Assembly: GCA_945897655.1 (NCBI GenBank)
Contig: CAMDHB010000139.1
Coordinates: 1 to 8,315, forward strand
DNA: 8,315 nucleotides
Direction: 5' to 3'
From: Pseudorhodobacter antarcticus
GTDB taxonomy: Bacteria > Pseudomonadota > Alphaproteobacteria > Rhodobacterales > Rhodobacteraceae
Shown: positions 6,941 through 8,315 of the stretch, one piece after another
Layout: every line of letters begins with the position of its first letter
Position numbering within the stretch: the first letter of the stretch is position 1
Translations under genes and position numbers: made by a program
Notes under the pieces: generated by a model
What the model was told of the DNA's origin: nothing
What the model saw: the letters and a program-made list of their open reading frames with translations, nothing else
Databases searched by the model: none

Positions 6941-7036
6941 GTCTGGGGTCCGGCAACATGCTTAACGCCGGGTAAACAGATATCCCCAAGCCGCTGATTC
7001 CGCTGCATTTCCCAAAATGTCCAGATCTGAACACCC

Positions 7037-8113
7037 CTATCCGAACCGTGCAGGCGACAGCGCCGCCACCAGTTCCGACGCCAGTTCCGGCACCCTGCCT
7101 GCAAGCAGATCCGCCGCCAACTGGCTGGCAGCGGGTGAGGATTGGAACCCATAACCGCCCTGACCGCCCAGCCAGAAAAACGAAGGCTCCCGCACATCCC
7201 GCCCGATCACCAGAACCCGGTCCGGCGCAAAGGTCCGCAGACCCGCCCAGTTGGTGATCAGCCGGGTGACAGGTTCGGTCACCATCTCCTCATACCGGGC
7301 CAGACCCTCGGCCAGCACCATATCATCGGCAAAGGCATCGTGCGGCTCCATCGGATGCTCCTCGGCAGGCGAGACGATCAGCGCCCCCGCATCCGGTTTG
7401 GCATACCAGGATTCCCCCACACCAAAGATCATCGGCCAGCGGCTGACATCATGCCCCCCCGGTGCCGGAATGCGCGCCATCGACCGGCGGTTGGGCTGGA
7501 ACCCCAAGGGCTGCACCCCCGCCATCGCCGCCACCTGATCAACCCAGGCCCCAGCCGCATTGACCAGCAAGCCCGCGGTGAACGTGCCCGCGTTTGAGGT
7601 GACCTGCCACCCCCCCGCCACCTTCTGCACCGCCGTCACCCGCGCCTTTGTCAGCACCCGCGCCCCATTGCCCCGCGCCTGTTTCAGATAGCCTTGGATC
7701 AGCAGGTCGGTGTCGATGTCCATAGCATGGTTCGCCAACACCGCACCGATAACCACGGCCGGGTTCAGGATGGGCACCAGGGCGCAGGCCTCTTCCACGG
7801 AAATCGGGCTTGCCACCATATCCTCGGCATCCAGCGCCAACTGGTCCAATTCGCCCGCCTTGGCGACAGCCAGCACACCACGCGGCGACAGGACATTGGG
7901 CTGCGCCCGAAAGTAATCACCCGAGGCGAGCGACAGTCCAACGACCGGAGGTGCACCGTAATGCGGCTCATACATCGCCGCCGACCGGCCTGAGGCGTGA
8001 TGGGCCAGATGATCCTCCCCCTCCAGCACGATCACCGAGCCCAAAGCCGACAGCCGCGCCGCCGCCGAAATGCCCGCGATGCCGCCACCGATGATCAGAA
8101 AATCCGCGTCCAT
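7037..8113 (-). CDS. FAD-dependent D-amino-acid dehydrogenase/oxidoreductase, DauA (D-arginine dehydrogenase) family
   Basis: The 358-residue DAO-fold flavoenzyme closely resembles Pseudomonas aeruginosa D-arginine dehydrogenase. It shows the FAD dinucleotide motif IIGGGIAGISAA (residues 7-18) with Glu31 closing the second strand, the flavin/substrate loop SGRSAAMYEPHYG (41-53), LVNAAGAWVDQ (183-193), and GGQGGYGFQSS (316-326). Arg210, Tyr237, Arg293 and Gln324 align, at a constant offset of 12, with Arg222, Tyr249, Arg305 and Gln336 of the Pseudomonas enzyme; these bind the amino-acid backbone or line the active site. Residues that contact the arginine side chain differ (see findings), so the substrate is probably not D-arginine. 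No signal peptide is seen. Start at 8113 is preferred over 8134 because AAGGGG lies 7 bases upstream and the protein then begins at the FAD fold. It is alone on its strand here and divergent from an ArsR-type gene. Confidence 0.85.
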   Translation of the reverse strand: MDADFLIIGGGIAGISAAARLSALGSVIVLEGEDHLAHHASGRSAAMYEPHYGAPPVVGLSLASGDYFRAQPNVLSPRGVLAVAKAGELDQLALDAEDMVASPISVEEACALVPILNPAVVIGAVLANHAMDIDTDLLIQGYLKQARGNGARVLTKARVTAVQKVAGGWQVTSNAGTFTAGLLVNAAGAWVDQVAAMAGVQPLGFQPNRRSMARIPAPGGHDVSRWPMIFGVGESWYAKPDAGALIVSPAEEHPMEPHDAFADDMVLAEGLARYEEMVTEPVTRLITNWAGLRTFAPDRVLVIGRDVREPSFFWLGGQGGYGFQSSPAASQLAADLLAGRVPELASELVAALSPARFG

Positions 8114-8137
8114 GTCGTTCCCCTTGTTTTGCACATC

Positions 8138-8165
8138 TCTATCCGTAGGCAGCGGGCCATCTCAA
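8138..8165 (-). promoter_or_regulatory. Weak candidate promoter for the FAD-dependent dehydrogenase
   Basis: On the minus strand TTGAGA (8165-8160) and GATAGA (8143-8138) are separated by 16 bases, placing a start site near 8132 and a short leader with its ribosome binding site before 8113. The -10 match is poor; this is a candidate only. Confidence 0.3.
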
Positions 8166-8171
8166 GGGGGG

Positions 8172-8207
8172 TTGACAGATTAAGAATACATCGATGTGTA
8201 TATACAC
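8172..8207 (+). promoter_or_regulatory. Promoter with overlapping palindromic operators for the ArsR-type gene
   Basis: TTGACA (8172-8177) is a perfect -35 hexamer. The -10 region falls in the palindrome GTGTATATACAC (8196-8207), for example TGTATA at 8197-8202 with 19-bp spacing. A second palindrome, ACATCGATGT (8188-8197), overlaps it by two bases, and ATACA-N6-TGTAT (8186-8201) spans both. Such dyads over the -10 fit autorepression by the ArsR-family protein encoded directly downstream. The AT-rich block contrasts with its GC-rich surroundings. Confidence 0.6.
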
Positions 8208-8208
8208 T

Positions 8209-8315
8209 ATGATGAATGCAAAAACCCTTCTCCCCCTTTTGGCCGATCCCATGCGGCTGGATATCCTTGAAGCCCTGAAACAGGGAGAACTGGCCGTGGG
8301 CGATATCGTCTCGCG
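8209..8315 (+). CDS. ArsR-family helix-turn-helix transcriptional regulator (5' end only)
   Basis: Thirty-five codons are visible before the window ends. The reading MMNAKTLLPLLADPMRLDIL followed by EALKQGELAVGDIVSR has the ArsR/SmtB signature: LADPMRLDILEAL as the early helix and GELAVGDIVS entering the helix-turn-helix. The sensor region lies outside, so the inducer (metal, sulfur species or other) cannot be told. ATG at 8209 or 8212 is likely; an in-frame ATG also exists at 8194 but lies in the palindrome. None has a Shine-Dalgarno sequence, and the promoter spacing suggests a leaderless mRNA. It is divergent from the FAD-dependent dehydrogenase and may control it through the shared 95-bp gap. 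Confidence 0.75.
   Translation, partial: MMNAKTLLPLLADPMRLDILEALKQGELAVGDIVS

Noticed and set aside
6941..7036. Further weak structures in the convergent gap, such as CAGATCTG and a 5-bp stem with a 12-base loop
   Set aside because: Short and imperfect; expected by chance. I see no RNA gene or small reading frame with a ribosome binding site in this stretch.
7069..7089. Tandem CCAGTTCCG copies near the 3' end of the flavoenzyme gene
   Set aside because: The two copies just encode a local Glu-Leu-Ala-Ser-Glu-Leu stretch in the C-terminal helix; too short to be a meaningful repeat.
1..8315. Possible defence, mobile or CRISPR system
   Set aside because: All well-supported genes are sugar or amino-acid metabolism enzymes or local regulators; no integrase, transposase, nuclease, toxin pair or spaced repeats are visible.

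Overview
The window looks like chromosome of a GC-rich alphaproteobacterium, most likely of the Rhodobacteraceae/Roseobacter group. This rests on the GC-rich third codon positions, the protein families present, and an intergenic hairpin followed by a GGGATATTT-type tail that I associate from memory with that family. I see no rRNA, tRNA, CRISPR array, insertion sequence or other mobile element. It reads as ordinary metabolic chromosome with several interesting regulatory structures.

Left two thirds (1-5830, all minus strand): a tightly packed sugar-oxidation operon, read right to left. It holds an AraD1/GguC-type fumarylacetoacetate-hydrolase-fold enzyme, an IlvD/Edd-family L-arabinonate dehydratase, a Gfo/Idh-type L-arabinose/D-galactose 1-dehydrogenase, an alpha-ketoglutarate-semialdehyde dehydrogenase, and the start of a putative glycoside hydrolase cut by the left edge. 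Together these fit the non-phosphorylating route L-arabinose -> L-arabinonolactone -> L-arabinonate -> L-2-keto-3-deoxyarabinonate -> 2-oxoglutarate semialdehyde -> 2-oxoglutarate. Two expected parts are not seen: a lactonase, and the DapA-like AraD of the Azospirillum pathway, whose step the FAH-fold protein probably performs. Junctions are 1-bp or 4-bp overlaps or a 1-bp gap, except a 79-bp gap before the aldehyde dehydrogenase that holds a strong hairpin.

Centre (5831-6904): a divergent LysR-type regulator of the GbpR kind is separated from the operon by 123 bp. That gap holds a perfect 8-4-8 dyad next to a TTGACG element, which suggests a local activator controlling the operon and itself. 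The regulator ends in two abutting perfect hairpins, the first of which contains its stop codon.

Right (7037-8315): a convergent FAD-dependent D-amino-acid dehydrogenase of the DauA family, with the backbone-binding residues kept but the arginine-side-chain residues changed. Divergent from it is the first part of an ArsR-family repressor, whose start codon lies directly downstream of overlapping palindromes and may be read from a leaderless mRNA. These two genes seem functionally separate from the arabinose operon.
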